Assembly: GCF_041102775.1 (NCBI RefSeq)
Contig: NZ_JBGCUO010000001.1
Coordinates: forward strand, 2,356,001-2,420,000
Direction: 5' to 3'
Source: Alcanivorax sp. REN37
GTDB lineage: Bacteria > Pseudomonadota > Gammaproteobacteria > Pseudomonadales > Alcanivoracaceae
Length of the DNA: 64,000 nucleotides
The notes under the pieces were generated by a model, which saw only the letters and a list, made by a program, of their open reading frames with translations, was not told where the DNA came from and did not search any database. Shown here one piece after another: positions 1 through 14,490 of the stretch. Each line of letters opens with the position of its first letter. The first letter of the stretch is position 1. Position numbers and translations under genes: made by a program.

Positions 1-753
1 CAGCAGCGGGCTGGAAATCGCAGCCTGAGCGGCAGTTTCAGCGCGGCCGTCACCACGAGCGGTGCCGGAGCCCATCATCGCCATGCCCATTTCCGACATC
101 ACGGTACGCACGTCGGCGAAGTCGACGTTGATCATGCCCGGCTTGACGATCAGGTCAGCGATGCCCTTCACCGCGCCTTGCAGTACGTCGTTGGCCGCCT
201 TGAAGGCGTCCAGCAGGCTGGTGTTGCCGCCCAGTACCGCTTGCAGTTTTTCGTTCGGAATGGTGATCAAGGAATCCACGTGTTCACGCAGCTGCTTGAT
301 GCCCTCTTCCGCAATTTTCATGCGCTTGCGGCCTTCGAACGGGAACGGTTTGGTCACCACCGCCACCGTCAGAATGCCCATTTCACGCGCCACTTCGGCC
401 ACGATCGGTGCCGCACCGGTGCCGGTGCCACCGCCCATGCCCGCCGTCACGAACACCATGTCGGCACCGTCGAGCAGCTCGGCAATGCGATCACGATCTT
501 CGATGGCAGACTGACGACCCACTTCCGGGTTGGCGCCGGCGCCAAGGCCCTTGGTGACCTGGTTGCCCAGCTGGATCACCGCTTTGGCCATGGAATTACG
601 CAGTGCTTGCGCATCCGTGTTGGCGCAAATGAAATCCACGCCTTCTACATTGGAGTGCACCATGTGGTCCACGGCGTTGCCGCCACCACCACCGACGCCC
701 ACCACTTTAATGACGGCACCATGAGGTACGCTGTCTTCGAGTTTGAATTGCAT
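1..753 (-). CDS. ftsZ: Cell division protein FtsZ (3' part beyond left edge)
   Basis: Tubulin-like GTPase that polymerises into the Z ring at midcell. The visible 251 codons begin at an ATG preceded by GGGAGA and cover the nucleotide-binding half. The N-terminal [10 protein letters not shown] motif lies near residue 18 and the tubulin signature GGGTGTG at residues 107-113. The polymerisation and C-terminal tail regions lie outside the window. It is the last visible gene of the minus-strand dcw cluster, 115 bp after ftsA; lpxC usually follows in gammaproteobacteria but cannot be seen here. Identity is certain; only completeness is limited. Confidence 0.98.
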   Translation of the reverse strand, partial: MQFKLEDSVPHGAVIKVVGVGGGGGNAVDHMVHSNVEGVDFICANTDAQALRNSMAKAVIQLGNQVTKGLGAGANPEVGRQSAIEDRDRIAELLDGADMVFVTAGMGGGTGTGAAPIVAEVAREMGILTVAVVTKPFPFEGRKRMKIAEEGIKQLREHVDSLITIPNEKLQAVLGGNTSLLDAFKAANDVLQGAVKGIADLIVKPGMINVDFADVRTVMSEMGMAMMGSGTARGDGRAETAAQAAISSPLL

Positions 754-833
754 GGCAGATCTCCCGTTTGTTGCTTCCCTGTGTCGTTGAAAATGTTTCT
801 GCGCAGCGCCCTGCTCCGCACGAAACGCTGTGT

Positions 834-853
834 GCTGACCGCTGCCGGTCAGC
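834..853. other. Stem-loop between ftsA and ftsZ
   Basis: Perfect 7-bp inverted repeat GCTGACC/GGTCAGC with a 6-nt loop in the 115-bp ftsA-ftsZ gap. It has no T run, so it may be an RNA-processing or attenuation element of the ftsZ leader rather than a terminator. Role inferred only. Confidence 0.4.
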
Positions 854-868
854 CGATCGCCACTGCGA

Positions 869-2104
869 TCAGAAATTGCCTTTGAACCAGCTCTTCAAGC
901 GGCTCATTAGATCCACATCACCGCCCTGTTCTTTGCGCGCGGCGCGACCGTCTTGCTCCATGCGCTGGCCGTACAACAGCAGGCCCACCGCGGTGGCATA
1001 CACCGGGTTACGCACCACGTCGGTCAGCCCGGCCACGCCTTGCGGCGAACCGAGCCGTACCGGCATGTGGAAAATTTCTTCGGCCAAGTCCACCGCCCCT
1101 TCGATCTTTGAAGAACCGCCGGTCAACACGATGCCGCCCGGGATCAGGTCTTCAAAACCGCTGCGGCGCAGTTCGGCCTGGATCAGCGTGAACAATTCGT
1201 CGTAACGCGGCTCCACCACTTCCGCCAAGTTCTGGCGGCTGAGGGTACGTGGCGGCCGTTCGCCCACCGACGGCACCTTGATGGTTTCTTCGGCGCCGGC
1301 CAGCTGGGTCAACGCGCAGGCGTACTTGATCTTGATCTCTTCGGCGTACTGCTTCGGCGTGCGCAGCGCCATAGCGATGTCGTTGGTCACCTGATCGCCG
1401 GCAATCGGAATGTTGGCGGTATGGCGGATGGCGCCTTCGGTGAAAATGGCGATGTCGGTGGTGCCGCCGCCGATGTCCACCATGCACACGCCCAGCTCGC
1501 GCTCATCTTCGGTCAGCACCGAATAGGCCGACGCCAGCTGCTCGAGAATGATGTCGTCCACTTCCAAGCCGCAGCGTCGCACGCACTTTTCGATGTTTTG
1601 CGCGGCATTTACCGCGCAGGTGACCAAATGCACTTTTGCTTCCAGGCGCACGCCACTCATGCCCACCGGCTCGCGCACTCCTTCTTGCGCGTCGACCACG
1701 TATTCCTGCGGCAGCACGTGCAACGTTTTCTGGTCGGCCGGGATCGCGACCGCCTGCGCTGCGTCGATCACGCGGTCAATGTCGGCGTGCAGCACTTCAC
1801 GATCGCGAATGGCAACGATGCCGTGGCTGTTGAGGCTGCGCACATGGCTGCCGGCAATGCCGACGTAGACCGAGTGCACGTGGGAGCCGGACATCAACTC
1901 GGCTTCTTCCACCGCGCGCTGGATCGAGCGCACGGTGGCCTCGATATCCACCACCACGCCTTTCTTCATACCGCGCGACGGCTGCGAACCGATGCCGATG
2001 ATCTCCATGGCGCCATCGGCATTCACCTGGCCGACAATGGCCACCACCTTGGAGGTACCAATATCCAGGCCAACGATCATGCGTTCTTGTGCTGTACTCG
2101 CCAT
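869..2104 (-). CDS. ftsA: Cell division protein FtsA
   Basis: Actin-fold ATPase that tethers FtsZ filaments to the inner membrane. The phosphate-1 motif GLDIGTSK is at residues 12-19 and phosphate-2 DIGGGTTD at 210-217. The C-terminus [13 protein letters not shown] is the expected amphipathic membrane-targeting helix. I start at the ATG at 2104 (411 aa), which has GAGAG upstream; a TTG at 2110 would overlap the ftsQ stop but is a poorer start. It follows ftsQ with a 2-bp gap, so translation is probably coupled. Confidence 0.97.
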   Translation of the reverse strand: MASTAQERMIVGLDIGTSKVVAIVGQVNADGAMEIIGIGSQPSRGMKKGVVVDIEATVRSIQRAVEEAELMSGSHVHSVYVGIAGSHVRSLNSHGIVAIRDREVLHADIDRVIDAAQAVAIPADQKTLHVLPQEYVVDAQEGVREPVGMSGVRLEAKVHLVTCAVNAAQNIEKCVRRCGLEVDDIILEQLASAYSVLTEDERELGVCMVDIGGGTTDIAIFTEGAIRHTANIPIAGDQVTNDIAMALRTPKQYAEEIKIKYACALTQLAGAEETIKVPSVGERPPRTLSRQNLAEVVEPRYDELFTLIQAELRRSGFEDLIPGGIVLTGGSSKIEGAVDLAEEIFHMPVRLGSPQGVAGLTDVVRNPVYATAVGLLLYGQRMEQDGRAARKEQGGDVDLMSRLKSWFKGNF

Positions 2105-2106
2105 GG

Positions 2107-5268
<3,162 letters not shown>

Positions 5269-5281
5269 GTCCAATTCCTGT

Positions 5282-6358
5282 TCAGTCACGCAGCACCTCC
5301 TCGCAGAGGTCCGCCACCCGCTCGGCGCTGTGCGCCTGCGCTTGGGCGCGGGCAGCGGTGGCCAGTTCAGCCAATGCCGTACGCTGCAATCGCCCAGCGA
5401 GGCGCTGCTGCAAGGTGGCAGCACTGAGGTCCTGCTGCGCCACCATCACGGCCGCGTCACGGGACACCAGCCAACGGGCGTTGTGAGTCTGGTGGTCGTC
5501 CACTGCCGACGGCAGCGGTACGAATACGGCGGCCACACCCGCAGCCGCCACTTCCGACACGGTGGAGGCGCCAGCGCGGCAGATCACCAGATCCGCCCAG
5601 CCGTAGGCGGCCGCCATGTCATCAATAAATTCATCCACCGCGGCATGCAGCCCGGCGGTTTGGTAAGCGCGCTCGGCTTCTTCGCGGCGCCCACGCCCGG
5701 CTTGGTGACGAATGATCACCGGCTCGCGCTCGAACAACTGCGCCAACACCGCCGGCAGCTGTCGGTTGAGCGCCAAAGCGCCTTGGCTACCGCCCAGCAC
5801 TAGCACACGCAGGGCGCCGTCGCGCTCACCATAGCGTTGGGCCGGCACCGGCAGGCTGGCAATGCTCTGTCGCACCGGGTTGCCGACCGCAGTGGCCGCG
5901 CCAGCCGGGAAAGCACCATCGAAGGCTTCCAACACCTGGGTGGCAGCGCGCGCCAGCACCCGGTTGGTCAGCCCCGGCACCGCGTTCTGCTCGTGAATCA
6001 GCAGCGGCACTCCGCTGAGGCGGGCGGCAAGGCCACCCGGGCCGCTGGCAAAACCGCCGAAGCCGACAGCCAGCTTGGCGTCAGTGCTGCGCAGCACCTG
6101 ACGCGCGGCGAGCACGGCACGCAGCAGCTGCAGCGGCATCGCCAACTTGCGCACCAGGCCACCGCCACGCACACCACGCACCTTCAACGCATGCAGCGTC
6201 AAACCGGCGGCCGGCACCAAGCGGTTTTCGATGCCCTGCTCAGCGCCCAACCATTCCACCTTGTAGCCACGCGCCTGCAGCAGCTCCGCCACGCTCAGCG
6301 CCGGGAACACATGGCCGCCGGTACCACCGGCCATCATCAGCACCGTTTTCGCGCTCAT
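5282..6358 (-). CDS. murG: Undecaprenyldiphospho-muramoylpentapeptide beta-N-acetylglucosaminyltransferase
   Basis: Membrane-associated GT28 glycosyltransferase converting lipid I to lipid II. It is 358 aa, the usual length. The N-terminal [11 protein letters not shown] loop is at residues 11-21; the C-terminal domain carries the [12 protein letters not shown] acceptor/donor motif. It overlaps the end of ftsW by 4 bp (ATGA), so the two are translationally coupled. Confidence 0.97.
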   Translation of the reverse strand: MSAKTVLMMAGGTGGHVFPALSVAELLQARGYKVEWLGAEQGIENRLVPAAGLTLHALKVRGVRGGGLVRKLAMPLQLLRAVLAARQVLRSTDAKLAVGFGGFASGPGGLAARLSGVPLLIHEQNAVPGLTNRVLARAATQVLEAFDGAFPAGAATAVGNPVRQSIASLPVPAQRYGERDGALRVLVLGGSQGALALNRQLPAVLAQLFEREPVIIRHQAGRGRREEAERAYQTAGLHAAVDEFIDDMAAAYGWADLVICRAGASTVSEVAAAGVAAVFVPLPSAVDDHQTHNARWLVSRDAAVMVAQQDLSAATLQQRLAGRLQRTALAELATAARAQAQAHSAERVADLCEEVLRD

Positions 6359-7521
6359 GCCCGCATCCTCCCGCGCTCACGCCCTTCATAGCGCTGCAGA
6401 TCGCTGCCGGCACGCAGCACCAACGCCACCATCGCTGCGGACACCAGCAAGCTGCTGCCGCCATAGCTGATGAACGGCAGCGTCAGCCCTTTGGTGGGCA
6501 GCACGCCCATGTTCACACCGAGGTTGATCAACGCTTGGGTGGCGACAATGAAGCCGATGCCATACACCACCTGCGCCTGGAAGAACCAACCACGATGTTC
6601 CAGCCGGCCACCGATGCGGAACACCCGGTAAATCACCAGCGCGAACAGCGCCATCATGGTCAGGTTGCCGAGCAAACCGAGTTCTTCCGCCATCACGGCG
6701 TAAACAAAGTCGGTGTGTGCTTCCGGCAGGTAGAACAGTTTCTGCACGCTGTTGCCGAGGCCGACGCCGAACCAGTGGCCGCGGCCGAACGCGATCAGAC
6801 TCTGGGTGAGCTGGTAGCCGCTACCGTACTGGTCGGCCCACGGATCAAGGAACGACATCAGTCGCGCCACCCGGTAAGGCTGCGCCACCGCAATCAGCGC
6901 CCCGAGCGCCAGCACACCACCCGCCAACAGGAAGAAGCGTCGTGCCGGCACCCCGGCGAGGAACAGCATGCCCATGCACGCGGTGCCCATCACCACGGTG
7001 GCGCCGAAGTCCGGCTGCGCTAGCAGCAGCAGCGCCATGGCGCCGAGCACGCCGAGCGGGATCAGGAATCCTTTCCAGGTGCCGAGCAATTCCTGACGGC
7101 GCAGCGATACATAGCCGGCCAGGTACACCACAAAACAGATCTTGGCGATTTCCGAGGTCTGTACTGTCATGCCCGGCAGTGCAATCCAGCGCAGCGAGCC
7201 ATTCACCGAACGACCGAGGCCAGGAATGAATACCAGCAGCAGCACGAACACTGCACAGGGCAGCGCGAACACGCGCACTTTTTCCAGCCGGTCCACCGGC
7301 ACCAGCAGGTACACCAGCACACCGGTCAACGCCGCCGCTGCCAGGTAGAAGCCATGGCGGAGTGCATAGTGGAACGGTGAGCCGAGCCGGGTTTCGGCGA
7401 TTTGCAGCGAGGCCGACGACACCATCACGAAGCCGAGCAGCGCCAACGCCAGCACTGCGCACAGCAGCGGCATATCGATCTGGCGGGGCTGCGGACGCAG
7501 CAGCTGGGCATCAGCGCGCAT
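6355..7521 (-). CDS. ftsW: Septal peptidoglycan polymerase FtsW
   Basis: SEDS-family polytopic glycosyltransferase that polymerises lipid II at the septum together with FtsI. It is 388 aa from the ATG at 7521, with about ten hydrophobic segments. Conserved SEDS stretches include HTDFVYAVMAEELGLLG and the C-terminal GLTLPFISYGGSS. An upstream extension in frame runs inside murD and is rejected; the chosen ATG overlaps the murD stop by 11 bp. Confidence 0.96.
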   Translation of the reverse strand: MRADAQLLRPQPRQIDMPLLCAVLALALLGFVMVSSASLQIAETRLGSPFHYALRHGFYLAAAALTGVLVYLLVPVDRLEKVRVFALPCAVFVLLLVFIPGLGRSVNGSLRWIALPGMTVQTSEIAKICFVVYLAGYVSLRRQELLGTWKGFLIPLGVLGAMALLLLAQPDFGATVVMGTACMGMLFLAGVPARRFFLLAGGVLALGALIAVAQPYRVARLMSFLDPWADQYGSGYQLTQSLIAFGRGHWFGVGLGNSVQKLFYLPEAHTDFVYAVMAEELGLLGNLTMMALFALVIYRVFRIGGRLEHRGWFFQAQVVYGIGFIVATQALINLGVNMGVLPTKGLTLPFISYGGSSLLVSAAMVALVLRAGSDLQRYEGRERGRMRA

Positions 7522-8842
7522 GCAGCACCTCCTGCACCTGACGCACAAAATCCTCGCCGCGGGCCACATAGCCGCCCGGATACAAATCAAAACTGGCGCA
7601 AGCTGGCGACAGCAGCACGGCATCGCCCGGCTGAGCTAGTGCCGCCGCAGCACGCACCGCAGCGGCCATGTCGGCCACCTCGGAATGACTCACCGCGCCG
7701 AGGCCGGCGGCCACCTGTACGCGGTCTTCACCGAGCAGCAACGCATGGCGCACATGGCGCTCAGCCACCGCCGCCAGCGGCGCGAAATCCTGGCCCTTGC
7801 CTTGGCCACCGGCGATCAGGATCACCTTGCCGTCAAGCGCCGGGCCGATCCCGTTCAAAGCCGCCAGCGTGGCGCCGACGTTGGTGCCCTTGGAATCGTT
7901 GAACCACTGCACGCCGCCCTGCTCGGCTACCAGCTCGCAGCGGTGCGGCAGGCCACGGAACAGACGCGCAGCGCTGATTGCCGCGGCTAGATCAAGCCCC
8001 AGCCCTTCCGCCAGCGCCAACGCCGCCGCCACGTTGAGGGCATTGTGGTGGCCGCGCAGTGCCAGTGATGCCAGCTCCAGCACCGGTTCGCCACGCACCC
8101 GCAGTACGCCGGCGTCGAGATCAATGCGGTAATCCGCCTGCGGATGGAAACCGAACGACAACTGACGGCGCACCGAGCGCTGCGGCCGGGTGGCGTCGTC
8201 ATCGCGGTTCCATACCGCCAGATCACAGCCGTCATACACGCGTTGCTTGGCGGCAATGTAATCGGCCAGCGTGCGGTAGCGGTCCATGTGGTCTTCAGAA
8301 ATATTCAAAATCACCGCCACCTGAGCGTTGAGGCTGTAGGTGGTTTCCAGTTGGAAACTGGACAGCTCCAGCGCGTACAGCGACGGCGCGTCCAACAGCA
8401 GATCCAGCGCCGGGGTGCCGAGGTTACCGCCGACGCCCATGCTGACACCGGCGGCGCGCGCCATTTCACCCAGCAGCGTCGTCACCGTGCTCTTGGCATT
8501 GGAACCCGTGATGGCAGCAATCGGTGCGTTGGCGGCACGGGCAAACAACTCGATGTCGCCAATCACTTCTTTGCCGGCCGCCGCGTGGCGGGCAATGGCG
8601 GGCGTCGCCAGCGCGACACCCGGGCTGACGATCAAGCGGCTGGCTTGCTCCAACCAGTCCTCACGCAAGCTGCCGAGGTGCAGCGGCACACGCGGATACT
8701 GGTCGCGCCAGTCGGCCAGCGACGGCGGCGCAGCGCGGGTGTCCAGCGCACGCACCGGCATGCGCTGCGCGCTGAGATAGCGCACTACGCTTTGCCCGCT
8801 GACTCCCAGGCCGATGACCAGATCGAAGGCTTCTTTCGCCAC
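7511..8842 (-). CDS. murD: UDP-N-acetylmuramoyl-L-alanine--D-glutamate ligase
   Basis: Mur ligase adding D-Glu. It is 443 aa from a GTG at 8842, which follows AGGA at suitable spacing and gives the expected N-terminus (VIGLGVSGQSVVRYL). The ATP loop reads GSNAKST rather than the GTNGKT of other Mur ligases, a form I know from pseudomonad MurD. The frame continues upstream into mraY, but that extension lacks family similarity. Confidence 0.95.
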   Translation of the reverse strand: MAKEAFDLVIGLGVSGQSVVRYLSAQRMPVRALDTRAAPPSLADWRDQYPRVPLHLGSLREDWLEQASRLIVSPGVALATPAIARHAAAGKEVIGDIELFARAANAPIAAITGSNAKSTVTTLLGEMARAAGVSMGVGGNLGTPALDLLLDAPSLYALELSSFQLETTYSLNAQVAVILNISEDHMDRYRTLADYIAAKQRVYDGCDLAVWNRDDDATRPQRSVRRQLSFGFHPQADYRIDLDAGVLRVRGEPVLELASLALRGHHNALNVAAALALAEGLGLDLAAAISAARLFRGLPHRCELVAEQGGVQWFNDSKGTNVGATLAALNGIGPALDGKVILIAGGQGKGQDFAPLAAVAERHVRHALLLGEDRVQVAAGLGAVSHSEVADMAAAVRAAAALAQPGDAVLLSPACASFDLYPGGYVARGEDFVRQVQEVLHAR

Positions 8843-8859
8843 GCCGCGTTGTCCTACTG

Positions 8860-9942
8860 TTACCGAATTTTGAGGGTCGCCAGACCCACCAGAACCAGGA
8901 TCAAAGTGATGATCCAAAACCGCACAATGATCTTCGGCTCCGGCCAGCCCTTCAGTTCGAAGTGGTGGTGAATCGGCGCCATGCGGAAAATGCGTCGCCC
9001 GGTGAGCTTGAACGAGCCCACCTGCAACATCACCGAAACGGTTTCCATCACGAACACACCGCCCATGATGAACAGCACAATCTCCTGACGGACGATCACC
9101 GCCATGACGCCCAGCACTGCACCCAGTGCCAGCGCGCCGACATCGCCCATGAACACCTGTGCCGGGTAGGCGTTAAACCACAGGAAACCAAGACCAGCGC
9201 CGCAAATGGCGGCGGCAATCACCACCAGCTCACCGCTGCCGGCCACATAGGGGATATGCAGGTAGGTAGCAAACTGGGTGTGACCGCTCACATAGGCGAA
9301 TACCCCCAGCGCGCCGGCCACCAACACGGTGGGCATGATGGCGAGGCCATCGAGGCCGTCAGTCAGGTTGACCGCGTTACTGGTGCCGTTGATGACGAAA
9401 TAAGTCAGCACCAGATAGAACAGGCCGAGGTTGATCGCCACATTCTTGAAGAATGGCACGATCAACTGGGTTTCGGCCGGGCTTTGCGCGGTGTAGTACA
9501 ACGCCAACGCCGCCGCAATGGCGCCCACTGATTGCCAGAAGTACTTCCAACGTGCCGGCAGCCCGCGCGGATTCTTTTCCACCACCTTGCGCCAGTCGTC
9601 GACCCAGCCCACCGCGCCGAACACCACCATCACGCCGAGCGTGATCCACACGAAACGGTTTTCCAGGTCAGCCCACAGCAAGGTGGCAATGCCAATCGCC
9701 ACCAAGATCATCACGCCACCCATGGTCGGCGTGCCGGCTTTGCTCAGATGGCTCTGCGGGCCGTCGCTGCGGATCGCCTGCCCCACTTGATAGAAACGCA
9801 GCCGGTCGATCATTACCGGACCCACCACGAAGCAGAACACCAGCGCCGTGAGCACACTGAAAATGGCGCGCAAGGTGATGTACTGCACCACCAGGAAGCC
9901 GGGGTGAAACTGGGTCAGGTACTCGGCCAGCCACAGCAACAT
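8860..9942 (-). CDS. mraY: Phospho-N-acetylmuramoyl-pentapeptide transferase
   Basis: Inner-membrane enzyme that attaches phospho-MurNAc-pentapeptide to undecaprenyl phosphate, giving lipid I. It is 360 aa with about ten membrane segments. Signature motifs are the cytoplasmic [17 protein letters not shown] and the histidine-rich HHHFELKGW near the C-terminus. Its ATG overlaps the murF stop by one base (TGATG). Confidence 0.98.
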   Translation of the reverse strand: MLLWLAEYLTQFHPGFLVVQYITLRAIFSVLTALVFCFVVGPVMIDRLRFYQVGQAIRSDGPQSHLSKAGTPTMGGVMILVAIGIATLLWADLENRFVWITLGVMVVFGAVGWVDDWRKVVEKNPRGLPARWKYFWQSVGAIAAALALYYTAQSPAETQLIVPFFKNVAINLGLFYLVLTYFVINGTSNAVNLTDGLDGLAIMPTVLVAGALGVFAYVSGHTQFATYLHIPYVAGSGELVVIAAAICGAGLGFLWFNAYPAQVFMGDVGALALGAVLGVMAVIVRQEIVLFIMGGVFVMETVSVMLQVGSFKLTGRRIFRMAPIHHHFELKGWPEPKIIVRFWIITLILVLVGLATLKIR

Positions 9943-11291
9943 CAGCGGGTTTCTCCCATGCCTTGAAGCAGCGCGGTCACCACGTCCATACGCGCGCTGC
10001 GAGATCCTTTGACCAGGACGCTTCCCCCGTCCCGCAATACAGCAGCGGCGAGATCCGCCGCCTGCTGGTGTTGATCAGTCGCCACCGCCGTGCCGCCAAA
10101 GCCGGCTGCCACTGGACGGGCGCCCGGATGCACCGCGATGCACTGGTCGATGCCCAATGCGCGGGCGTCTTCGCCGAGCGCGCGATGCAGTGCGTCGGAC
10201 TGCTCGCCAAGCTCACCGATGGCGCCCAGTACCAGCGCACGTGGCGCCGGGCACTGCATCAGCAGCGCCATCGCTGCTCGCACCGAACCGGGGTTAGCGT
10301 TGTAGCTGTCATCAATCAGCGTGCCGCCGAGGCAGCGTTGTCGCTGCACCCGACCCGGCACCGGCGCCAGTTGGCGCAAGCGCGCCAGTGCTGCAGCCAG
10401 TGGCCGATCCAGTGCCACCACGGCAGCGGCGGCCATCAGCGCGTTGCTGACCTGGTGCGCGCCTTGCAGCGGCAACTGCACCGGCAACGCGTCGCCCTGG
10501 TGGTGCAGCACGAACGCCACGCCGTGTTCGTCGACGTTAACGTCGCTGGCGTAGAAATCGGCCGCAGTATCGCTGACCGACACCGTGCTGCAGTGCAAAC
10601 TGGCATCCTGAGCTGCACGGCTGAAACGGTCGGCGTAGCCGTCATCAAGGTTGATCACTGCATGGCCGCCGGCGGCCATGCCGCTGAAGATTTCAGCTTT
10701 CGCGGCGGCGATGCCATCCATCGAACCAAAGCCGGCCAGATGGGCGCCGGTGACGTTGGTGATCAGCGCCACCTGTGGCCGCACCAGTGCGCTGGTCCAA
10801 GCGATCTCACCAGGGCCGCTGGCGCCCAGTTCAATCACCGCCGCGCGATGACGCGGCCCCATACGCAGCAAGGTCAGCGGCACACCGATGTCGTTGTTGA
10901 GGTTGCCTTGGGTGGCCAAGGTGTCGTCGCCGAGCATGCAGGCGATCATTTCTTTCACCGTGGTTTTGCCGGCATTGCCGGTGACCGCCACCGTCGGCGG
11001 CGCGAACTGGGCGGCCCAGCCGGCGGCCAGTCGGCCCAGCCCTTGGCGGCTGTCGCTGACCCACACCGCGTGTTCGAATTCGGTTTGTTCCTGCTCCACC
11101 AACACCGCGCGGGCTCCGGCGGCACGGGCTGCGGCCAACATGCTGTGGCCGTCAAAGCGTTCGCCGCGCAACGCCACGAACAGCTCTCCCGGTTGCAAGG
11201 TGCGGGTGTCAGTGCTGACGCCATTGAGCAGGCAATCGCCGCCCAACAAGGTGCCGCCAGTCCAAGTCGCTACTTGCGCCAAGGTCATCAT
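9942..11291 (-). CDS. murF: UDP-N-acetylmuramoyl-tripeptide--D-alanyl-D-alanine ligase
   Basis: Last cytoplasmic Mur ligase, adding D-Ala-D-Ala (from Ddl) to the tripeptide. It is 449 aa. The ATP-binding loop is [10 protein letters not shown], and the N-terminal domain contains [16 protein letters not shown], typical of MurE/MurF. Two ATGs occur in tandem at 11291 and 11288; either overlaps the murE stop. Confidence 0.96.
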   Translation of the reverse strand: MMTLAQVATWTGGTLLGGDCLLNGVSTDTRTLQPGELFVALRGERFDGHSMLAAARAAGARAVLVEQEQTEFEHAVWVSDSRQGLGRLAAGWAAQFAPPTVAVTGNAGKTTVKEMIACMLGDDTLATQGNLNNDIGVPLTLLRMGPRHRAAVIELGASGPGEIAWTSALVRPQVALITNVTGAHLAGFGSMDGIAAAKAEIFSGMAAGGHAVINLDDGYADRFSRAAQDASLHCSTVSVSDTAADFYASDVNVDEHGVAFVLHHQGDALPVQLPLQGAHQVSNALMAAAAVVALDRPLAAALARLRQLAPVPGRVQRQRCLGGTLIDDSYNANPGSVRAAMALLMQCPAPRALVLGAIGELGEQSDALHRALGEDARALGIDQCIAVHPGARPVAAGFGGTAVATDQHQQAADLAAAVLRDGGSVLVKGSRSARMDVVTALLQGMGETR

Positions 11292-12760
11292 GCGGCACCT
11301 CCGGCGCGCTGCTGCAGCGCTGCGCGGGCGTGCTCGCGATCGTCAAACGGCAGCCGTTGGCCGGCCACCTCTTGCCAGCGCTCGTGGCCTTTGCCGGCGA
11401 TCAGCACCACGTCGTCCACGGTGGCTTCGGCGATCACCCGCGCAATGGCCTCGGCACGGTCTTCAATCACCCAGGCGCGCTCGGCCGTTGCCAAGCCCTG
11501 CGCCATGTCCTGCAGAATGGCGGCCGGCGCTTCATCGCGCGGGTTGTCACTGGTCAACACCACGCAATCAGCGAGGCGCTCCGCCACCGCGGCCATCAGC
11601 GGACGCTTGCCGTGATCGCGGTTGCCGCCGCAGCCCACCACACACCACAGCCGACCGCTGAAATGTTGGCGTGCGGCGGTGAGCGCTTTCTCAAGGCCAT
11701 CTGGAGTATGGGCATAGTCCACCAGCACCTGCGGCTGCGAACCCACCGGCTCCATACGGCCGGGCACCGGCGTCACCGCGGCCAGCGCGGTCATCAGTTC
11801 TTCATCGGTGGCGCCAAGCCCGACCAGCACCGCCGCCACCGCCATCAAATTGTCGAGGTTGAAGCCGCCGAACAGCGGCAGCGCGAACCGCCAGCGGCGT
11901 TCGCCGCACTGCAGTTCGCCACGCAAACCCTGGGTGTCACGGGTGACCTGCGCCACACGCAGATCAGCGCCGACGCCGTGGCCAAAGCTCACTACCTTGC
12001 AGCCCGGCAGCAGCGCGCCGCGCAGTTCGGCGCTGGCCGGGTCGTCGTCGTTGAATACCGCCAGTTGCAGTTCCGGGCGCTCGAACAGCCGGCGCTTGGC
12101 CGCCAGATAACTGGCCATGTCGCCGTGGTAGTCCAAGTGATCACGGGTGAGATTGGTGAACACCGCCACCGATACCGGGGTGCCCGCCAGCCGGTGCTGG
12201 TCCAATGCGTGGGAAGACACTTCCATCACCACTGTCTTGGCGCCCTGCTCACGGCAGCGGCCCAACGCGGCCTGCAAGGTGATCGGATCGGGGGTGGTGT
12301 GGCCGAGGTCCACCAGCTCGCCGTCATAGCGCACGCCGAGGGTGCCCATCAGCGCCGCACGGCGGCCAAGGGCATTGAGGGCATCGGCGAGGAACCAGCT
12401 GCAGCTGGTCTTACCGTTAGTGCCGGTGATACCGATCACCTGCAGTTCACTGCCCGGATGGCCGTACAGCCGTGCGGCCAGTTCACCCAACTGGGCGCGC
12501 AGCGCACGCACGCCAACCATCGGCACACCATCCTGCTGGCGCCAGTGATCACGCTCGGCATCGGTCAACACCAGTGCCGCGCCGTTGGCGATGGCATCCG
12601 CCACATAACGACGACCATCTTCACGGGTGCCTTGCAGCGCCACGAAGACATCGCCGGCTTGTACCTGGCGGCTGTCGAGGCAGAGCCGCGCCACGCGCAT
12701 GCCGGCCAATGAGGCCGGCAGCGGGTAATGGGGCAATAGGGCATCGAGTCGCAGCACCAT
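11288..12760 (-). CDS. murE: UDP-N-acetylmuramoyl-tripeptide synthetase (meso-diaminopimelate-adding)
   Basis: Adds the third stem residue to UDP-MurNAc-L-Ala-D-Glu. It is 490 aa, with the ATP loop GTNGKTS and the amino-acid recognition motif DNPR in LTSDNPRDEAP. That motif marks enzymes using meso-diaminopimelate rather than lysine and fits a Gram-negative wall. It starts at an ATG overlapping the ftsI stop by one base. Confidence 0.97.
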   Translation of the reverse strand: MVLRLDALLPHYPLPASLAGMRVARLCLDSRQVQAGDVFVALQGTREDGRRYVADAIANGAALVLTDAERDHWRQQDGVPMVGVRALRAQLGELAARLYGHPGSELQVIGITGTNGKTSCSWFLADALNALGRRAALMGTLGVRYDGELVDLGHTTPDPITLQAALGRCREQGAKTVVMEVSSHALDQHRLAGTPVSVAVFTNLTRDHLDYHGDMASYLAAKRRLFERPELQLAVFNDDDPASAELRGALLPGCKVVSFGHGVGADLRVAQVTRDTQGLRGELQCGERRWRFALPLFGGFNLDNLMAVAAVLVGLGATDEELMTALAAVTPVPGRMEPVGSQPQVLVDYAHTPDGLEKALTAARQHFSGRLWCVVGCGGNRDHGKRPLMAAVAERLADCVVLTSDNPRDEAPAAILQDMAQGLATAERAWVIEDRAEAIARVIAEATVDDVVLIAGKGHERWQEVAGQRLPFDDREHARAALQQRAGGAA

Positions 12761-14490
12761 CAGCGCGCCTCCCCGCTCAGCACCATGCTGGCGTACTGGC
12801 CCGCCGGCTGATCCGGCTCTACGTTCAGGGTGCGCAGCACCCCTTCCATGATGCGGCCGAACACCGGCGCCGCCACCAAGCCGCCGTAGTAGGCACCCTG
12901 GGGATCATCCACCACCACCACCGTCACCACGCGCGGGTTATCGGCCGGCGCCAGCCCGGCAAACACCGCCACATAACGGTCTTCGGCGTAGCCCGCCGCA
13001 GTGAGCTTGTGCGCGGTGCCGGTTTTGCCCGCCACGCGGTAGCCGGCCACCTTGGCGCGGCGCGCGGTGCCGACTTCGGAAATCACTGTTTCCAGCATTG
13101 TCACCAGCTGGTTGGCGTTGTGCTCGCTGATCACGCGCACGCCTTCCGGCGCGCTGTCGAGACGCTCCAACGACACCGGTAGCCGCACACCGCCGTTGGC
13201 CAGCACACCGTAGGCACGCGCCAGCTGCAGCGCCGTCACCGACACGCCGTAACCGTAGGACAAGGTAGCGGTTTCGATATCGCGCCAGCGCTGACGGATC
13301 GGCAGCAAGCCGCTGCTCTCGCCGGGGAATGGGATACCGGTGGGCTCGCCAAAACCAAACTCGGACATGTAGCCCGGCAGCAATTGCTGATCCATCTCCA
13401 GCGCCAACTTGGCCACACCCACGTTGGAGGATTTGGTGAGGATGGTGGTGATGTCGATGATGCCGTAGTCACGGTGATCACGGATGGTCTTGTTGGCCAC
13501 TCGCAACGTGCCGGGATGGGTGTTCACCCTGGCATCGGCTTGCACCAAACCAGATTCCAGCGCCGCCGCCACCGTAATTGGCTTGATGGTGGAGGCCGGT
13601 TCGAACACATCAGTGATGGCACGGTTACGCAGCGCCGACAACCGCACACCGGCGCGGTTGTTAGGGTTGAACGACGGCTGGTTGACCATCGCCAGCACTT
13701 CGCCGGTGTGGGCGTCCAGCACCACGGCACTGCCGCCGGCGGCATTGTATTCCTGCACTGCTGACAACAGTTCGCGGTAAGCGATGTACTGCAGCCGCAG
13801 GTCGATGCTCAGCGCCAGGTCTTCGCCGGGACGGGCCTCGTCAAGCACCTCGATGTCTTGGATCACGCGGTTGTGCAGATCACGCACCACGCGCTTGCGG
13901 CCCGGTTCGCCACGCAGGCGGCGCTCCATGGACAGCTCCATGCCTTCCTGGCCGACGTCATCGATGTTGGTGAAGCCGACCAAATGGCTGACCACTTCCG
14001 CCGCCGGGTAGTACCGGCGGTATTCGGTCAGCGCGTAGATGCCCGGCACTTTCTGATCCAGCACCTGCTGCGCCTGCTCCGGCGGCAAATGGCGCGCCAG
14101 ATAAATGAATTCACGTTCCGGGTGGGCATTGACCCGTTGCGACAGCGTGCGGGTATTGAGCACCGGGTTGTTGGCGAGACGGTTCCAAGCGTCTGGTGAC
14201 GCCAGCACTTCGCGCGGGTTGGCCCACAGCGTGCGCACCGGCGTACTCACCGCCAGCGGCCGGCCGGCGCGGTCAGTGATGACGCCACGATGGGCGGCCA
14301 GCGGCTCGATGCGGAGGTTGCGCAGGTCGCCCTGCCGCGCCAAGAAACTGTGATCGAGCACTTGCAAATCCACCGCCCGGGCAGCCAGGCCGAGGCCGCA
14401 CAGCCCCAGTAACGCGAGCACAACATACAGCCGCCGCGGGCTGAACCCCGGCTGCGGCTGTTTCTTGCTGACTCGACGGGCGCCACTCAT
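12760..14490 (-). CDS. ftsI: Peptidoglycan D,D-transpeptidase FtsI (PBP3)
   Basis: Septum-specific class B penicillin-binding protein working with FtsW. It is 576 aa: a short cytoplasmic tail, a membrane anchor at about 20-42, the pedestal domain, then the transpeptidase domain. The catalytic motifs are S300-T-I-K303, SSN at 354-356 and KTG at 489-491, all intact. Its start overlaps ftsL by 4 bp (ATGA). Confidence 0.98.
   Translation of the reverse strand: MSGARRVSKKQPQPGFSPRRLYVVLALLGLCGLGLAARAVDLQVLDHSFLARQGDLRNLRIEPLAAHRGVITDRAGRPLAVSTPVRTLWANPREVLASPDAWNRLANNPVLNTRTLSQRVNAHPEREFIYLARHLPPEQAQQVLDQKVPGIYALTEYRRYYPAAEVVSHLVGFTNIDDVGQEGMELSMERRLRGEPGRKRVVRDLHNRVIQDIEVLDEARPGEDLALSIDLRLQYIAYRELLSAVQEYNAAGGSAVVLDAHTGEVLAMVNQPSFNPNNRAGVRLSALRNRAITDVFEPASTIKPITVAAALESGLVQADARVNTHPGTLRVANKTIRDHRDYGIIDITTILTKSSNVGVAKLALEMDQQLLPGYMSEFGFGEPTGIPFPGESSGLLPIRQRWRDIETATLSYGYGVSVTALQLARAYGVLANGGVRLPVSLERLDSAPEGVRVISEHNANQLVTMLETVISEVGTARRAKVAGYRVAGKTGTAHKLTAAGYAEDRYVAVFAGLAPADNPRVVTVVVVDDPQGAYYGGLVAAPVFGRIMEGVLRTLNVEPDQPAGQYASMVLSGEAR

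Noticed and set aside
9963-11615. 550-codon plus-strand frame opposite murF/murE
   Set aside because: It is the antisense shadow of two certain Mur ligase genes; its translation is rich in H, R and Q and matches nothing.
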